Origin: Diploptera punctata
Lineage: Eukaryota; Arthropoda; Insecta; Blattodea; Blaberidae
Reading direction: 5' to 3'
Length of the DNA: 64,000 nt
Assembly: GCA_030220185.1 (NCBI GenBank)
Contig: JASPKZ010005705.1
Coordinates: 1,413,501-1,477,500, forward strand
The translations under genes were made by a program, and so were the position numbers. Below the pieces are notes generated by a model. The model did not search any database. It saw only the letters and a program-made list of their open reading frames with translations, and was not told the origin of the DNA. Positions 21,159-31,657 of the stretch are shown here, in pieces (the stretch's first letter is position 1; each line of letters starts with the position of its first letter).

Positions 21159-21313
21159 ATAAAGCCAGAGCGAATCCCTCTATTTGTTTGAGCAGTAGGG
21201 ATTACTGCTTTACTACTTCTTCTATCATTACCAGTCCTAGCAGGAGCAATTACAATATTATTAACAGACCGAAATTCAAATACATCCTTTTTTGATCCTG
21301 CAGGAGGAGGAGG
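21159..21313 (+). pseudogene. Nuclear copy of mitochondrial cox1 (numt)
   Basis: About 155 bp read with the invertebrate mitochondrial code as IKPERIPLFVW, then [30 protein letters not shown] and [10 protein letters not shown]. This is a conserved segment of cytochrome c oxidase subunit I, the core haem-copper subunit of complex IV. A TGA codon stands for Trp near 21190, so the segment cannot be read through in the nuclear code. It is intact across its length in the mitochondrial frame, so the transfer looks fairly recent, and its codon use is mitochondrial. It ends abruptly after the Gly run. The flanks are nuclear repeats: SINE2 upstream, and no other mitochondrial gene. Confidence 0.94.
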
Positions 21314-21449
21314 AGCCTTAAGATAAGTGTAAAGTTGAGATGAAAAAACCTAAAATCAGCGTATTTGCAATGTAAAATAATGTATTAGTCATTGCTCACA
21401 CAGTATAGCCAACGTATCACAAAAACAAGTTAACACTAAACTAATGTGA

Positions 21450-21560
21450 TGTGCTTAGTCGCCCATTTTCTCACCCTAACTTGCCCAAACTAACACTTAA
21501 TTGCCCATCTAACGCTAATTTGCCATTTTCTCAACGTAATTTGCCACTAATGTATGTGGA
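21450..21560. repeat. Short imperfect tandem repeat
   Basis: Three to four units built on TTGCCCA...CTAAC alternate with TTGCCATTTTCTCAACG-like units. They are too degenerate to define a period precisely. Confidence 0.4.
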
Positions 21561-21744
21561 CTCTTCGGATAGAATCCCCTTATATGTCAGTAAATATACA
21601 TGTTGGCAATTGGCTCTAGCGGAAAGATATGTTATCTCATTGACCAACACGACACAAAAAGTCACCTATTCTCCGATCGAATATTCACTGGTGGCACGGT
21701 GACATAGAATATCCCAGACTGTAATATACAAGGATACCTGCTGA

Positions 21745-21975
21745 CCAAGCCTTATGCACGTCACAGGGGCAGATGAAATTAAATCAAAGTAAATTGATAA
21801 CATGAGCGTGAAGAAGTGATGGAACTAAGTTTTTGAAAGGAAAAAACCCCAGAAATCCTGAGACGAACCTGCCCCGGCTCCCATTTGTTCACCATGAAGT
21901 GATCTAGTTCGCGCACTAGGAACGCAGGTGTGGAAGGCGAGTGGCTGAACACTTGCGCAATGTAGCTGCCTTGAG
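21745..21975 (-). mobile_element. SINE5 copy, decayed
   Basis: It shares with 22965-23255 the order TCACAGGGGCAGATGAA / GTCGCAGGGGTCGATGAA, GATGGAAC / GGTGGAAT, AAACCCC...GAAA, CTGCCC.GGCTCC, and TTCACCATGAA / GTCCACCACGAA. The tRNA-like head is not clear here. Confidence 0.55.
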
Positions 21976-22073
21976 TAGATATGCATACTCAAGATTCTTT
22001 GACTAAAAAAAATGTAACAATTAAATTAGTTGATTTCAGTTGTTATTTTATTACTAAAAGTTAGTAAAAGTAT

Positions 22074-22605
22074 ATTACGATGCGAGGTTGGGAAGAGGTT
22101 TTTACAGAAGCGAGGATTCTGTAAAACATTTCACAAACGTGAGTTGTACTTTTTTTTTTGCGCGATGGTGCTTTCAAATTAATAAATAATTGTAAAATAA
22201 TAACATCTTTGTTGGAAATATTTGCGTTCAATATAAACAACTGACTAACGTTAACAGTGTGGGCAATGTTTATTACTTGAGACTGCAGCAGGCCGTGACA
22301 CCAATCAGTGTTAAAATGGTGGCAAGTACGTATTTATTGTTTTATATTGTTTCAAATCAAGTTCAGTTCATTTAAAATGCAGTGATTTGTTTCATATAAT
22401 GTACATTAACACTACCTTTTGGTTATATTTTTGTATATACATTATACATATATACATAAAAGCCAGTGGTTTTACTTCCCACACGAGGTTATGTAATATT
22501 ACAGTATAGTTATTTAGGTTGGCATCCCCGAAATGTAGGAAGTTGAACTTTCAATCATGGTCGCCATTGCTGTAAGTACGACAAAACGCACTCTCGCACA
22601 AAAAT
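22074..22605 (-). repeat. P-family repeat, copy 3
   Basis: It starts TATTACGATGCGAGGTTGGG and ends CACTCTCGCACAAAAA. The central palindrome is deleted: GTTTTTACAGAAGCGAGG joins directly to ATTCTGTAAAACATTTCAC. The internal GCGCGATGGTGCTTTC element and the long 3' core are present. Confidence 0.85.
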
Positions 22606-22724
22606 AATTATTGTATGTATCTTCACTTTTTAGTTGGAGCATCTTCGTAGTAGTGTATTTATTTAATGACTCTCTCTAGGCTAAGGCCATTCGTTAGCTT
22701 TGAAATTAAAACTTAGAGACGAAA

Positions 22725-22900
22725 GAGTTGTCAAATTTTGCCAGAGCCCTCTAATTTCAGGCTTGAGGTTCTTTTAAATTACAAAAAATCTGCAACACCA
22801 GACTCACTAATTTTTTTTCCGAAGGATTTTTACGCTCTGAAAACATCGCACTCGGCCGAATTTCAACCCACTAACCTCTTAACCATCCATCCATTCTATG
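22725..22900 (-). mobile_element. SINE1, highly diverged
   Basis: CAGGCTTGAGGTTCTTTTA, ACCAGACTCAC and CTCGGCCGAATTTCAACC keep the order of the SINE1 body and B box on the minus strand. Many substitutions are present. Confidence 0.4.
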
Positions 22901-22964
22901 ATTCTTCAAATAAATATCCTCAACTCGTGTCCAACTCAGGGTCGGCTCGAGGAACGAGATGAAG

Positions 22965-23255
22965 CCCTTATATTTACAGAGGTCTGTGAACGACAAGGGT
23001 ACCGGCCAACCACTCACGCACCGTCGCAGGGGTCGATGAATGAAATGAAACGAAATGGATGAGATGAGTATGGAGAAATGGTGGAATTAAATGTGTGGCA
23101 GGGGAAAACGGGACAAACCCGAGAAAAATCTGCCCAAGCTCCGTTTCGTCCACCACGAAACCCATATGGATTGATCTAGACTCAATCTCGGGACCCCAGC
23201 GGTAAGAGACGAGCGTATAACCGCTTTCGCTACGAAGCCGCCTACAAACATTATA
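22965..23255 (-). mobile_element. SINE5, tRNA-derived SINE
   Basis: The minus strand has a head GGCGGCTTCGTAGCGAAAGC with an A-box-like GTAGCGAAAGCGGTTATACG and a T-arm-like GGTCCCGAGATTGAGTC. The body has TTCGTGGTGGACGAAACGG, CGGGTTTGTCCCGTTTTCC, and a 3' part GTCGTTCACAGACC. A related copy is at 21745-21975. Confidence 0.65.
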
Positions 23256-23604
23256 TTTAATCTCAAACTTCTCGCCATACGGTACCATAACAATTCTACC
23301 ATTGCTTGATTCAAATATGTTCAATTCAATTTAACAACTCGATTTATTTGATCGACTCTCTCGGCTAAAATCGATAAAATAGCGACTGCACAGCAGTCTG
23401 AAGATGATCCACGTACTACGAGATCTAAAAATAAATTGTATCAAATCTCCTTATATGGATTCACAGGGCTGCTACGGACTAAAAGCGCCACCACTATTTC
23501 GTTTACTTACAAAACCTTAGATGTCACTCTACGAATCTTCTCATCTTATATATCATCTATTTATAAATGCGACCCTTGTTTAGGCGGCTATGACGCCCAT
23601 TTGG

Positions 23605-23830
23605 GTGATTAATCATCATCATCATCATCATCATAGTACATTCACGAATTTAGGCCATTTGTTGACCTGTTTCGGCCTCAAGGGAAACACCATCCAGAAG
23701 TATTTTGAGTGGACGTCCTGGTCTTCTTCTTCCCTGCAGGTTGATATCTTAACATTAGTTTGGGTATTCTGTGATCTTCCATTCGATGAACATGTTGTAT
23801 CCATCTTGACTTATATGGGTGATTAATAAG
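23605..23830 (-). mobile_element. LINE 3' end
   Basis: The minus strand reads the terminal 'LQGRRRPGRPLKIL' region followed by 'GVSLEAETGQQMA' and a stop, with an ATG/GATGATG tail at 23612-23633 on the plus strand as CATCATCAT. The same 3' end occurs at 53107-53280, and a diverged one at 35358-35470. Confidence 0.7.
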
Positions 23831-23834
23831 TTAT

Positions 23835-24409
23835 ATTAATACCCCCATGGGTTCCAAGTCCCCGTTATTTTTTTTTAAAGTTTCCGAAAATTACCAAATT
23901 ATGTGTAATGTGTTAAAAAACATGCAAGAGGGTTAATTAGTGTATGTTCGGAGGTGGGAGTTTGTTATTGGAGAAGCAGGGATGATATTTGTTGCAAATT
24001 GGTGTTAAGTCCGAAGGAAATATGTCGGTTGTCCCGCCATGATATGATAATTTTAGTGTTTATTGGTGTTTTGTGTTGTTTTGTGTGTGGGTTTGTTATT
24101 TGGTGTGCGCGGTTTTGGTGTTTTATGTGGTTATAGATGGTAACAATCGTGTATCGTACTTATCCAACGATCGTGGACGGAACTTTAGTAATTGTCTTCT
24201 CATCGTGTTCCACATAATTCTTGGTATGGTTGTGTAGTCGTTTTTACTGATGTCCGACACAATTAAATAAGCAGACATTAAAAATTGAGTTCCGTCCATA
24301 AATTATAGGGTAGCTATAATGTCTTAAGAACATTGCTACCCATATCAACCCTATAGTGCGCAATATAGGCCTCCAAATACAACAGCGTGCTACACATCGA
24401 AACACATGT
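23835..24409. other. No gene recognised
   Basis: A GT-rich and AT-rich stretch. GTCCGACACAATTAAATAAG near 24252 resembles short blocks at 31300 and 34390, perhaps part of another unclassified repeat. Confidence 0.35.
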
Positions 24410-25505
24410 TTTGCGCAATAGTGCGTTCTGTCGTACTTAACATGATTGAAAGTTCAATTTCCTAAATTTCTGGTTTGGCAACCTATAAATAACTAAATAA
24501 CTATACTATAATATTACATATTACCTATCTCGTGCGGGAAGTAAAACCGATTTTCCGATTGAGGGTCTTTCCACTTTTCAGCGGTTGCCCTTTTACCAGC
24601 CTGGTATCTATTCTTGCTCTTTAGGGTATACTCGTGAATATGTATTGTTATTTTTACATTGATTCCCTTTAAATCTCTTGATACAGGACAATTATTGACA
24701 GTATTATATTTCCTTTATTATATTACTAATCCCCTAACTACTAACCCTTCACATCCACATGTGTCAATCACAGAGGTAGATGATCAACAGCCAGTGTAGG
24801 GGTGACATGTGGTTAGCATGTCGAGCCCCCCAGCCGTTATAGCTGGTTCCTCAACCTGGAGCCGCTACTTATTGTAGCTACCCAATTGCCTCACGATGCT
24901 GGGTGGGCACCGGTCCCATACTGGCCGAAATACCATGAGAAAACTTCTTCCCCCATGGAGACTCGAACCAGCGCAAGTCCCGTAGCTCTGCGCCAAGGCT
25001 TCCTACCTTAACCGCTCGGCTACGGCGCGGGACAAGTAAAACCACTGCCTTTATATATACTACGTATAATGTATATACAAAAATATATCCAAAAGGTAGT
25101 GTTAATATACATTATTCGAAACAAATCACTGCATTTAAATAAACTGAACTTTATTTGAAACAATATAAAACAATAAATTCGCACTTGCTGCCATTTTATT
25201 ATTAATTGGTGTCACGGCCTGCTGTAGTCCCAACTAAATTATTTTGGGCATTTGCCGTATAAACATTGTCTACACTGTTAACGTTAGTTAGTTGTTTATA
25301 ATGAACGCAAATAGTTACAATAAAAATGTTATTATTTTACTATTATTTATTATTTTGAATACACCATCGCGAAAAAAATAATGTACAACGCACGTTTGTG
25401 AAGTGTTTTGCAGAATCTCGGAAATTAAATACCTCGTTATCGCTAGGTTTTAATCATTTCCTGGATTCTGTAAAAAGCACTTCCAACCACGCATTGTAAT
25501 ATACT
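24410..25505 (+). repeat. P-family repeat, copy 4, split by a SINE
   Basis: The left part runs from TTTTGCGCAATAGTGCG to AAGTAAAACC at 24548. The right part resumes at 25034 with the same AAGTAAAACC and continues through the core and palindrome region to CACGCATTGTAATATAC. The 485-bp interruption is SINE4. Confidence 0.88.
24549..25033 (-). mobile_element. SINE4, full length, with 10-bp target-site duplication
   Basis: A perfect duplication AAGTAAAACC (24539-24548 and 25034-25043) brackets 485 bp. The minus strand starts with a tRNA-like head: A box GCCGTAGCCGAGCGGTTAAGG and B box GGTTCGAGTCTCC. The body is AGTATGGGACCGGTGCCCAC, AGCTACAATAAGTAGCGG and CCAGCTATAACGGCTGGGG. The remaining 3' part reaches the duplication. 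Its head allows the fragments at 5238-5478 and 15878-16035 to be recognised as SINEs. Confidence 0.88.
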
Positions 25506-25984
25506 ATGACAAGGTTAAATTTACAAAACTTACGGGGCACTGCCCAATAAATAAAAAAAACACCATAATTTTCCAACAACGTCATTTAGGTAGCAAAACA
25601 TATCAAAAAACTCTATACAGCAAGCATGAAACGTAATTAGCCGCATAAAGATAAACAAATCTCAGAATCGGAACACTGGACGGCGCATTGTTGCCGTATT
25701 ACAAAAAGCAAGTAAGCAACGTAAGCAAGAGTTCTTTCAATTTAGTAGGAAATACTTTGGTTTCTACTTTTTTCGGAAATATCGCATATATTTAGTTTAT
25801 TTAGTTAATGTATTATGGAATGGTGAATATGATGAAATACCAACACAAAATTGATCTTGAAGACTGAGGAAAACAAATTGAAAACTTCAAATAATTTAGT
25901 AGCCACCAGGGTTTGAAAATGGATCGTTCTGTAAACGTCTTTCAAAGAGCCAGTGGATTAGTTACACCTATTATATAGTAAAAG
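25506..25984. other. No gene recognised
   Basis: AT-rich spacer with no assignable feature. Confidence 0.35.
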
Positions 25985-26930
25985 TTTTTAATCCGGAACA
26001 TGAATAATGCGGAAATCTGTCCAATGTGAACAAATTTATTGGTCCCGGCGAAATAATAGTAATTTTACGTGTATTTATTTTGCAAAAAACGGAATCTGTC
26101 CAACGCGGAAACGGAAATATATTTCTACACAATTCATGAAAAAAATATATAAAGCAGAAAGACAGAGAATTAAATTAGTTTCCACTTCATTATGTTCCCG
26201 TTAGGCCTAAGAAACAATAAGGAATGATTCCTGCCGCCGGGTGAAGTAGAGATTATACCAGTACTTGAAATTTTATTTCGGCCTCACTGCACACCCGTTA
26301 CGCGAAATACAGATACCTGTTTTACAAATAACCATTGCACTGTAAAATACTAAATTAGTTTTAAGTTCCGAGACGATCATTCACAGGTAACGTTCTGAAT
26401 TTACGGAATAAATATGACAAACATATGTATCATTGTCATTAAGCGACAAAGCGAAAGCGATTGAAGATAAATCTCCAAATTTTCGGACCGATGCTCCAAA
26501 GTCAAGCTGTAGCTCTTGCTAAATCCCTAAGGAATTACGATTTCAAGGCATCTTTAGGTTGTCTGGACAATTTTAAAAGACTACACAGTGTAGTGTGGAA
26601 TGAAATTTGCGGGGAATCAAAGGATGTGGACTAAAGTTTAATTAGTGAGCGAAAAGCGAAAGACTTTAATTTCAGGGTACACGCCTAAGAGTCATTTTTA
26701 ACGCTAACAAAACGCTGTTTTTTTCTTTCATGTTACCGTCAAAGTCGCTCAAACATACTATACTTCACTTTTCAAAGGCAACGGAACCACAATTAATCCA
26801 AGCTACGTAAGAGACATATACGGTACTCTATAATCTGAGATTATTTATAAGTTTTAGTTTATTCATAATGCGGAATTTTGTCTAATGTAGAAAAAAATGG
26901 TCTCGTGCGATTCCGCTTTGAGCAAGTTAC
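25985..26930 (+). mobile_element. Pogo/Tigger-type element, decayed
   Basis: It contains a CENP-B-type DNA-binding fragment (26491-26634). The flanks carry related blocks in direct orientation: ATAATGCGGAAATCTGTCCAATG near 26005 and ATAATGCGGAATTTTGTCTAATG near 26868 (given as approximate matches), which resemble pogo-type termini. The DDE catalytic domain is absent, so this is a remnant. Outer boundaries are not resolved. Confidence 0.55.
26491..26634 (+). pseudogene. CENP-B-type helix-turn-helix fragment of a pogo-like transposase
   Basis: Forty-seven codons from ATG to TAA: MLQSQAVALAKSLRNYDF, then KASLGCLDNFKRLHSVVWNE and ICGESKDVD. This is the second helix-turn-helix of the CENP-B/Tigger DNA-binding domain, in which 'KALxLAKxLGxxDFKASxGWLxxFKKRH' and 'GES' are typical. 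The usual Trp in 'GWLDNF' is Cys here. Nothing of the first helix-turn-helix or the DDE domain is readable in frame. It is a transposase fragment unless a host gene has captured the domain, for which I see no splice evidence. Confidence 0.8.
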
Positions 26931-26942
26931 TGTATATTTTAC

Positions 26943-27175
26943 CTGATGTTGCTGTTGTTTATTCCTGCCCACTCCAAACCGGCAGCTAACAATGTCTAGA
27001 AGGCTCTGGCGTGAGACAGACTTGAGACCGCCTGTGCTAGAACGAGGAACACTTTCTGTACTGCTCTTATTTCCCGGCATGTGGTACCCACTCTGCACCG
27101 GACTCGACGTATTCAGCCGCGTCCCGGAAGCACTCAGCCTCTCGCCGATCATGCGACCCGAAGTCGTAATGATTC
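26943..27175 (-). CDS. Candidate internal exon of an unidentified host gene
   Basis: On the minus strand a T-rich tract ending ATTTTTCAG precedes the exon and CATCAG/GTAAAATA forms the donor. The 233-bp exon is open: two bases complete a split codon, then 77 codons follow (ITTSGRMIGERLSASGT and onward), ending in phase 0 after a Gln/His-rich run (KQQQHQ). The peptide is Ser/Thr-rich with possible phosphorylation-type clusters (SSTESVPRSSTGGLKSVSRQ) followed by SLLDIVSCRFGVGRN. GC content is clearly above the flanks. It would sit upstream of the candidate exon at 1709-1946, which starts in phase 0. No domain is recognised, so no product name is offered. Confidence 0.6.
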
Positions 27176-27300
27176 CTGAAAAATAAAAAGTATATAGGCC
27201 TACTCAGATTTTTTTAATTCAGAAAAAAATTGTGTACATAGTATTGACATCTGTATGAGACATTTCTCACGCACGGGTGCAGGGCAGTTGCAGAATTTAG

Positions 27301-27340
27301 TACATAATAAGCATATTAATAATAATAATAATAAAATAAT
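27301..27340. repeat. AAT-rich microsatellite
   Basis: An imperfect AAT tract near 27315-27340. Confidence 0.7.
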
Positions 27341-27761
27341 AATGCATTATTTAAACTGGCAGAGTGAAGGCCACAAGGACTTCTCATTCGCTCAACCAGT
27401 GGAAACTATATATATATATATAAAGTATACATTATAAAAATAGTTTAATGAGAGGAAGTAAAAAATACAATTATAAGAGTATTTTCACAAGAGAAAATCC
27501 ACTTTAATACAGAAACATTAATTAATTAGGGGATAAAAACCAGACAATATTAATATCAAACTGAGAAATAAATTTAAAATAAAGAATATATATTTTTTGT
27601 ATATATTTTAAATTTTTATGCATATTTTTGTACCTAAGTTTTATTTTCCTTCTCGAGACGTTCATATCCATCCGCTCTATGTTCTCCAGTCCTCTTGTTC
27701 TCATTCCAGTTCTTATTTCTTACATCCATGAGTTTCAAGAAAACACACAACACACACACAC

Positions 27762-27798
<37 letters not shown>

Positions 27799-27801
27799 CT
27801 T

Positions 27802-28030
27802 TACCTCAATTTAACCTCTCCATTTTCTAGGTACATACTATTATATGCCTCATGCCACTGGGCCTAAAAGGGGCATAATATGTCGGGAGAAAATCTTAAA
27901 CGCTGGATCACACACTTATTTGTTTTGGCCACACAAAGAAATGTAGGTTCTCCCCGGATCAGTGATTAGTTCAATGCCAGGACCACTATCGAAACAGCAC
28001 GAACACTTAAGACAAGAAGTATCTTCTGAT
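27802..28030 (+). repeat. Dispersed repeat Q, copy 3
   Basis: AACCTCTCCATTTTCTAGGT, GGGCCTAAAAGGGG, ATGTCGGGAGAAAATCTTAA, CTGGATCACACACTT, TCTCCCCGGATCAGTGATTAG, AATGCCAGGACC and AACACTTAAGACAAGAA match copies 1 and 2. An AT tract lies immediately upstream. Confidence 0.65.
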
Positions 28031-28039
28031 ATTGTTCCT

Positions 28040-28735
28040 AAGGTGTGATGAGCCGATAACGCTTTGATAAATAACTTGGTAAATATGTGTGCAAAATTTG
28101 GATTAGCAAAATAAGTACATGATGATGATAAAATATAAATTATTATTTATTGTTTGTGATTTTAATCCAATATAGTTTTTAAAACTTTACAATCTTTGAT
28201 TCCATAAGCAAACACACTCAATGAATAAAAACGGTATTCAACATCCGTAAAATATTATGTTTATTTTCTGAGAGTTTGAAGCTTAGAATTATACGTCTAG
28301 CCATAAGGATAATCCTAGTGGAAATAATGAAGTCGTGATGCATTGTGGGAACTTGTTGGGTTTCCCCTTTTCACGACAAACATACCTCGCGAAGCCAGAG
28401 AGCGGGCTATTGTTTGCGAATCATTACATTTTCCCCTTCAGTCTTGTTCCTAAACAAAAACAAGCAAGATTAACTCTTCATGTATCATAAAAGTACCCCT
28501 AAATCTAAAAGTCTGAGCTAACTACTTCATATACTACTGTCAAATTTAATTCCAGTCTTAAAATATTTTTAAATAAATGAGTCACCCCTCCCCCACTCAC
28601 ACTCGTGATAAGCACTGTGCGCTGTTACGTCATTACGTTTAGAGAAGCAGATTTAACCGTAGTAATACACGAGAATTCTAAGTATTAAATATCTAAGTAA
28701 TCAAAATATCAAACAATAGAGGTAATATTCTCCCA
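28040..28735. other. No gene recognised
   Basis: AT-rich sequence with a GC-richer island near 28370-28430. A donor-like GTATGT on the minus strand there lacks a convincing exon. Confidence 0.35.
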
Positions 28736-28739
28736 TTCA

Positions 28740-29105
28740 TCATCATCATCATCATCAACAACAACAACAAGGATTAAGCCCAATGCCCTGTTCCGATCTC
28801 ATTATAGGTCGAATTGGTCCTTCCATCTCTTCAATGGTCTTCCCAACATTCTTCTCCCTTTTGGTTTATAATTATACATTCTTCTTGGTACGCGCTGTTC
28901 ATTCATTCGTAATACGTGCTGAAGATAAGCATTTTGATAATATTTTATTCTTTCACGGAGATTAAATATATTAAGTTCTGTTCTTATATCTCCGTTTTTC
29001 TTTTTATCGGTCCTGCTATTGCTCTCAACATCTTCATTTCAGCAGCCTCTATTCGTTTACTACCTGCCTTTGTTAATGCTCCATTCAACTTCTCTTTTAA
29101 CAGCT
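28740..29105 (-). mobile_element. LINE 3' end
   Basis: The minus strand encodes the terminal LINE blocks 'MKMLRAIAGPIKRKTEI', 'NIFNLRERI' and 'KGRRMLGRPLKRWKDQFDL', ending in a GTT/GAT tail. It is the same family as the plus-strand copy at 47410-47970, where the terminal RWKDQFDL peptide is identical. Confidence 0.8.
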
Positions 29106-29369
29106 AAAGACTCATAGTTCAAAGCTGGGGTTGAAACTACTGACAAATATTGTTCAGAAAAAACTTGAGGTTTTTTTAAGTATAGTAAATCTAAAAAAAT
29201 TATTTTCTGGAATTCCCTCCCTTCAGTTATCAACTGCCCGTCTCAAAAACAGTTCAAGAAAAATCTCACTACATATTTCCTTAGGCAATATAATATATAA
29301 CCGTGTTCCATGTGTACTTACATTATTTTTTAATATTTTAAACTTCCTTTACTAAGTCAATTATTTAAT

Positions 29370-29450
29370 GAAATTATAGGTTATTATTATTATTGTAACT
29401 ATTATTATTATTATTATTACTATTATTATTATTATTACAAATGTTATTTC
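29370..29450. repeat. ATT-rich microsatellite
   Basis: An imperfect ATT repeat with ACT and AAC interruptions. Confidence 0.8.
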
Positions 29451-29772
29451 TTTCCATTCTCAACTTTATATTGTGCAGCCTGCCTATATTTATTATGTAT
29501 CATTATTCATAGATAATAATCATAATTGTTATTATATGTTTAATCTAACCCTGGTCAAGTGGAAGAGAAGACCTTACAGTCTTAACTCCATCAGGTAAAA
29601 TAAATAAATAAATAAATTTGTACTTTTAGAAAATAAAATCTACTTCCTTTTCATCGAATTCCAAAGAAATGATGGTGTTAAAATTTGTCTCATGAAAATA
29701 TTTTTGTAACAATTTAATAGATATTCACCGATCCTATTTAATATACACTCAATATTGTCATTATATGTGTGA

Positions 29773-29774
<2 letters not shown>

Positions 29775-29814
<40 letters not shown>

Positions 29815-29818
29815 GTCG
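29775..29818. repeat. AT dinucleotide microsatellite
   Basis: An AT tract of about 35-40 bases immediately upstream of a LINE fragment. Confidence 0.95.
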
Positions 29819-30625
29819 ATGGAAATGGATTTCTTGAGGAGAGCAGCAAGATGTTCAAAATTGGAAAAAATAAATAAAATAAATTCATGAGAGAAAAATT
29901 AATTTTAAATATTCAATGGCAGATTTTATAAGATACAAGCAATTATACTGGTATGGACATATACGACAAATGCAAAAAGAAGATTATACAGAAAAAACAT
30001 TGGCATGGTGTTCACCTGGAATAAAAAAGAAAGGAAAACGTTGAAACTCGTGAATGCAAAAAATAAGAACTAGAATGAGAACAAGTGGACTGGAGGACAT
30101 GGATTGGATGGATAGGGACGAGTGGAGAAGGAAAATAAATATTTAGGCACAGAAAGATGTGTAAAGATTGAAAATGTGTGTATAATGAAATATATATGCA
30201 TACGATACAGAAGCATGCAAATTAAAATCTAGAAGAATAAGCGTATTAAATTCTGCAGAAACAGATTTTAGGAGGCGTTCAGCAAGAATTTCTAGAAGAA
30301 ATAAAGTAAGCAGTGTAATTAAACAAAATATGAATATTCAAACTTCAAACTGTGTATTTCATTAAAAGGACAAACAATTAAAATGGTATGGTCAAGTAAA
30401 AATAATAACAAAAGACATATACTCAAGAATACGGAGTAATACTAGAATGGATGCCACCAGGTAGAAGAAGAAAGAAATGAAGAATACGACCAAAAATAGC
30501 GTGGATTGTTTATGTTTCGAGCAACATGAGAGAAAAAAGATTGAACGATTGAGAGATAAATGACGAGACAGGTATGGAGGAGAAAGACAGTAGATTAATT
30601 GGGCGCAAAAACCTGCTAAATTATA
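29815..30625 (+). mobile_element. Two abutting LINE 3' fragments
   Basis: The first part (to about 30170) reads MDFLRRAARCSKLEKINK, then, with stops, 'QLYWYGHIRQM' and a 'GMRTSGLEDMDWMDR'-like end. The second (30200-30625) reads ISVLNSAETDFRRRSARISR, 'QLKWYGQVKI' and 'NMREKRLND' toward its end. Both are C-terminal LINE regions in the same orientation; the second is related to 38035-38255. Confidence 0.7.
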
Positions 30626-30821
30626 TATACAAGCCTGTATGTGTGTGTGTCTAAATGATCTAGCGGTCGCAATATTTAAACCAAACTCGGCACACGGTGA
30701 CCAACTAAAAATAAGTAAGATTGAGTTCATTAACGAGTGAAATCGAGCCATTAGGTGTATGAATTCGCATGAACCGGAAATTTCTGAATACACATTAAAT
30801 TGGCAATGTATCCTACCAGAT

Positions 30822-31137
30822 ATACTTACTTACTTACTTACTCACTGGCACTATCGAACCCGTAGGTTCATGGCCGCGCGGACATAAGCTCTCCATACAT
30901 CCCTATCCTGAGCTAATGCTTTCCAATCATTCCCTGTATAATCTACTTCCCTCAAATCATAGTTAATGTTGTTCTCCCACCTCATTCTTGGTCTACCAAC
31001 TGGGCGTTTTCCTTCTGGCTTTCCTACAAGAAGTTTCCATGCACGTCTTTCATTCCCCATACGCGCAACATGTCCTGCCCATCGCAGTCTACGAGACTTA
31101 ACTGTTCTTATTATATCTGGCTTCCTATAAAGAACAT
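30822..31137 (-). mobile_element. LINE-A 3' end, 5'-truncated
   Basis: It starts with four ACTT repeats (complement of the AAGT tail), then the family terminus. A clean open stretch (30851-31060) encodes MGNERRAWKLLVGKPEGKRP and the rest of the C-terminus to MNLRVR. The 5' truncation is at 31137 (AAAGAACATGG), joined to unrelated AT-rich sequence. Confidence 0.88.
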
Positions 31138-31411
31138 GGTTTAATTTATTTAACCCTTAAATTAGCACATAAATTGACTTAATTGATTTTATATTTTAAT
31201 AAAACAGAATAAAACTAATGAGTAGAAATTACTTAATGTGTGTCCAATTACACAATATACCTAATATTAATACTTACTCTTTCGTTTTCACAGCGGTCCG
31301 CCACAATTAAATAACTGACACGAGGAATTAGAAGTAAAGTATTCCCACTACAGGCCTCAGGAGGCCCTTGGGGTAGTAGAAGGTTAAGGCTCCCATTTCT
31401 TTCTGGACAAT
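31086..31411. repeat. Direct duplication, left copy
   Basis: This segment of about 326 bp recurs at 31658-31982 with three substitutions and one single-base gap. It begins inside the LINE-A 3' end (AGTCTACGAGACTTAACTG), crosses the LINE-A truncation point and ends inside SINE3 (TTTCTGGACAAT). The duplication therefore happened after both insertions. Confidence 0.93.
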
Positions 31412-31632
31412 CAGCACTTGATGTCAGCCGGGTTGTCAGCCCTGCATGACGGCCGACTTTACCCCCAGAACAAGCGTCTGGTACTCACTTCTGTTAGAGG
31501 CTGAGTCGACCCCAGGGCCATAGTGCCGCCAGAAGGTTTGGGTCAGTTTAAAAATCCTGACCCCACCGGGACTTGAACCCTCGACCTTCCGGCTTGTAGC
31601 GCAGTGCCTTAACCACTAAGCTACGGCGTGTT
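31345..31632 (-). mobile_element. SINE3, tRNA-derived SINE
   Basis: The minus strand starts with the tRNA-like head GCCGTAGCTTAGTGGTTAAG and B box GGTTCAAGTCCCGG. The body has CAGGATTTTTAAACTGACCC, GACTCAGCCTCTAACAGAAG and CCCGGCTGACATCAAGTGC. A second copy is at 34580-34852, and the duplicated tail is at 31905-31982. Confidence 0.82.
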
Positions 31633-31657
31633 TTTCCAATTCAAGGGTTAATATTTT

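Noticed and set aside
21159..21313. A functional cox1 gene or mitochondrial contig
   Set aside because: Only 155 bp are present, flanked by nuclear SINE and other nuclear sequence.
28370..28445. A third host exon on the minus strand ending at a GTATGT donor
   Set aside because: The candidate would be about 20 bases long and lacks a pyrimidine-rich acceptor.
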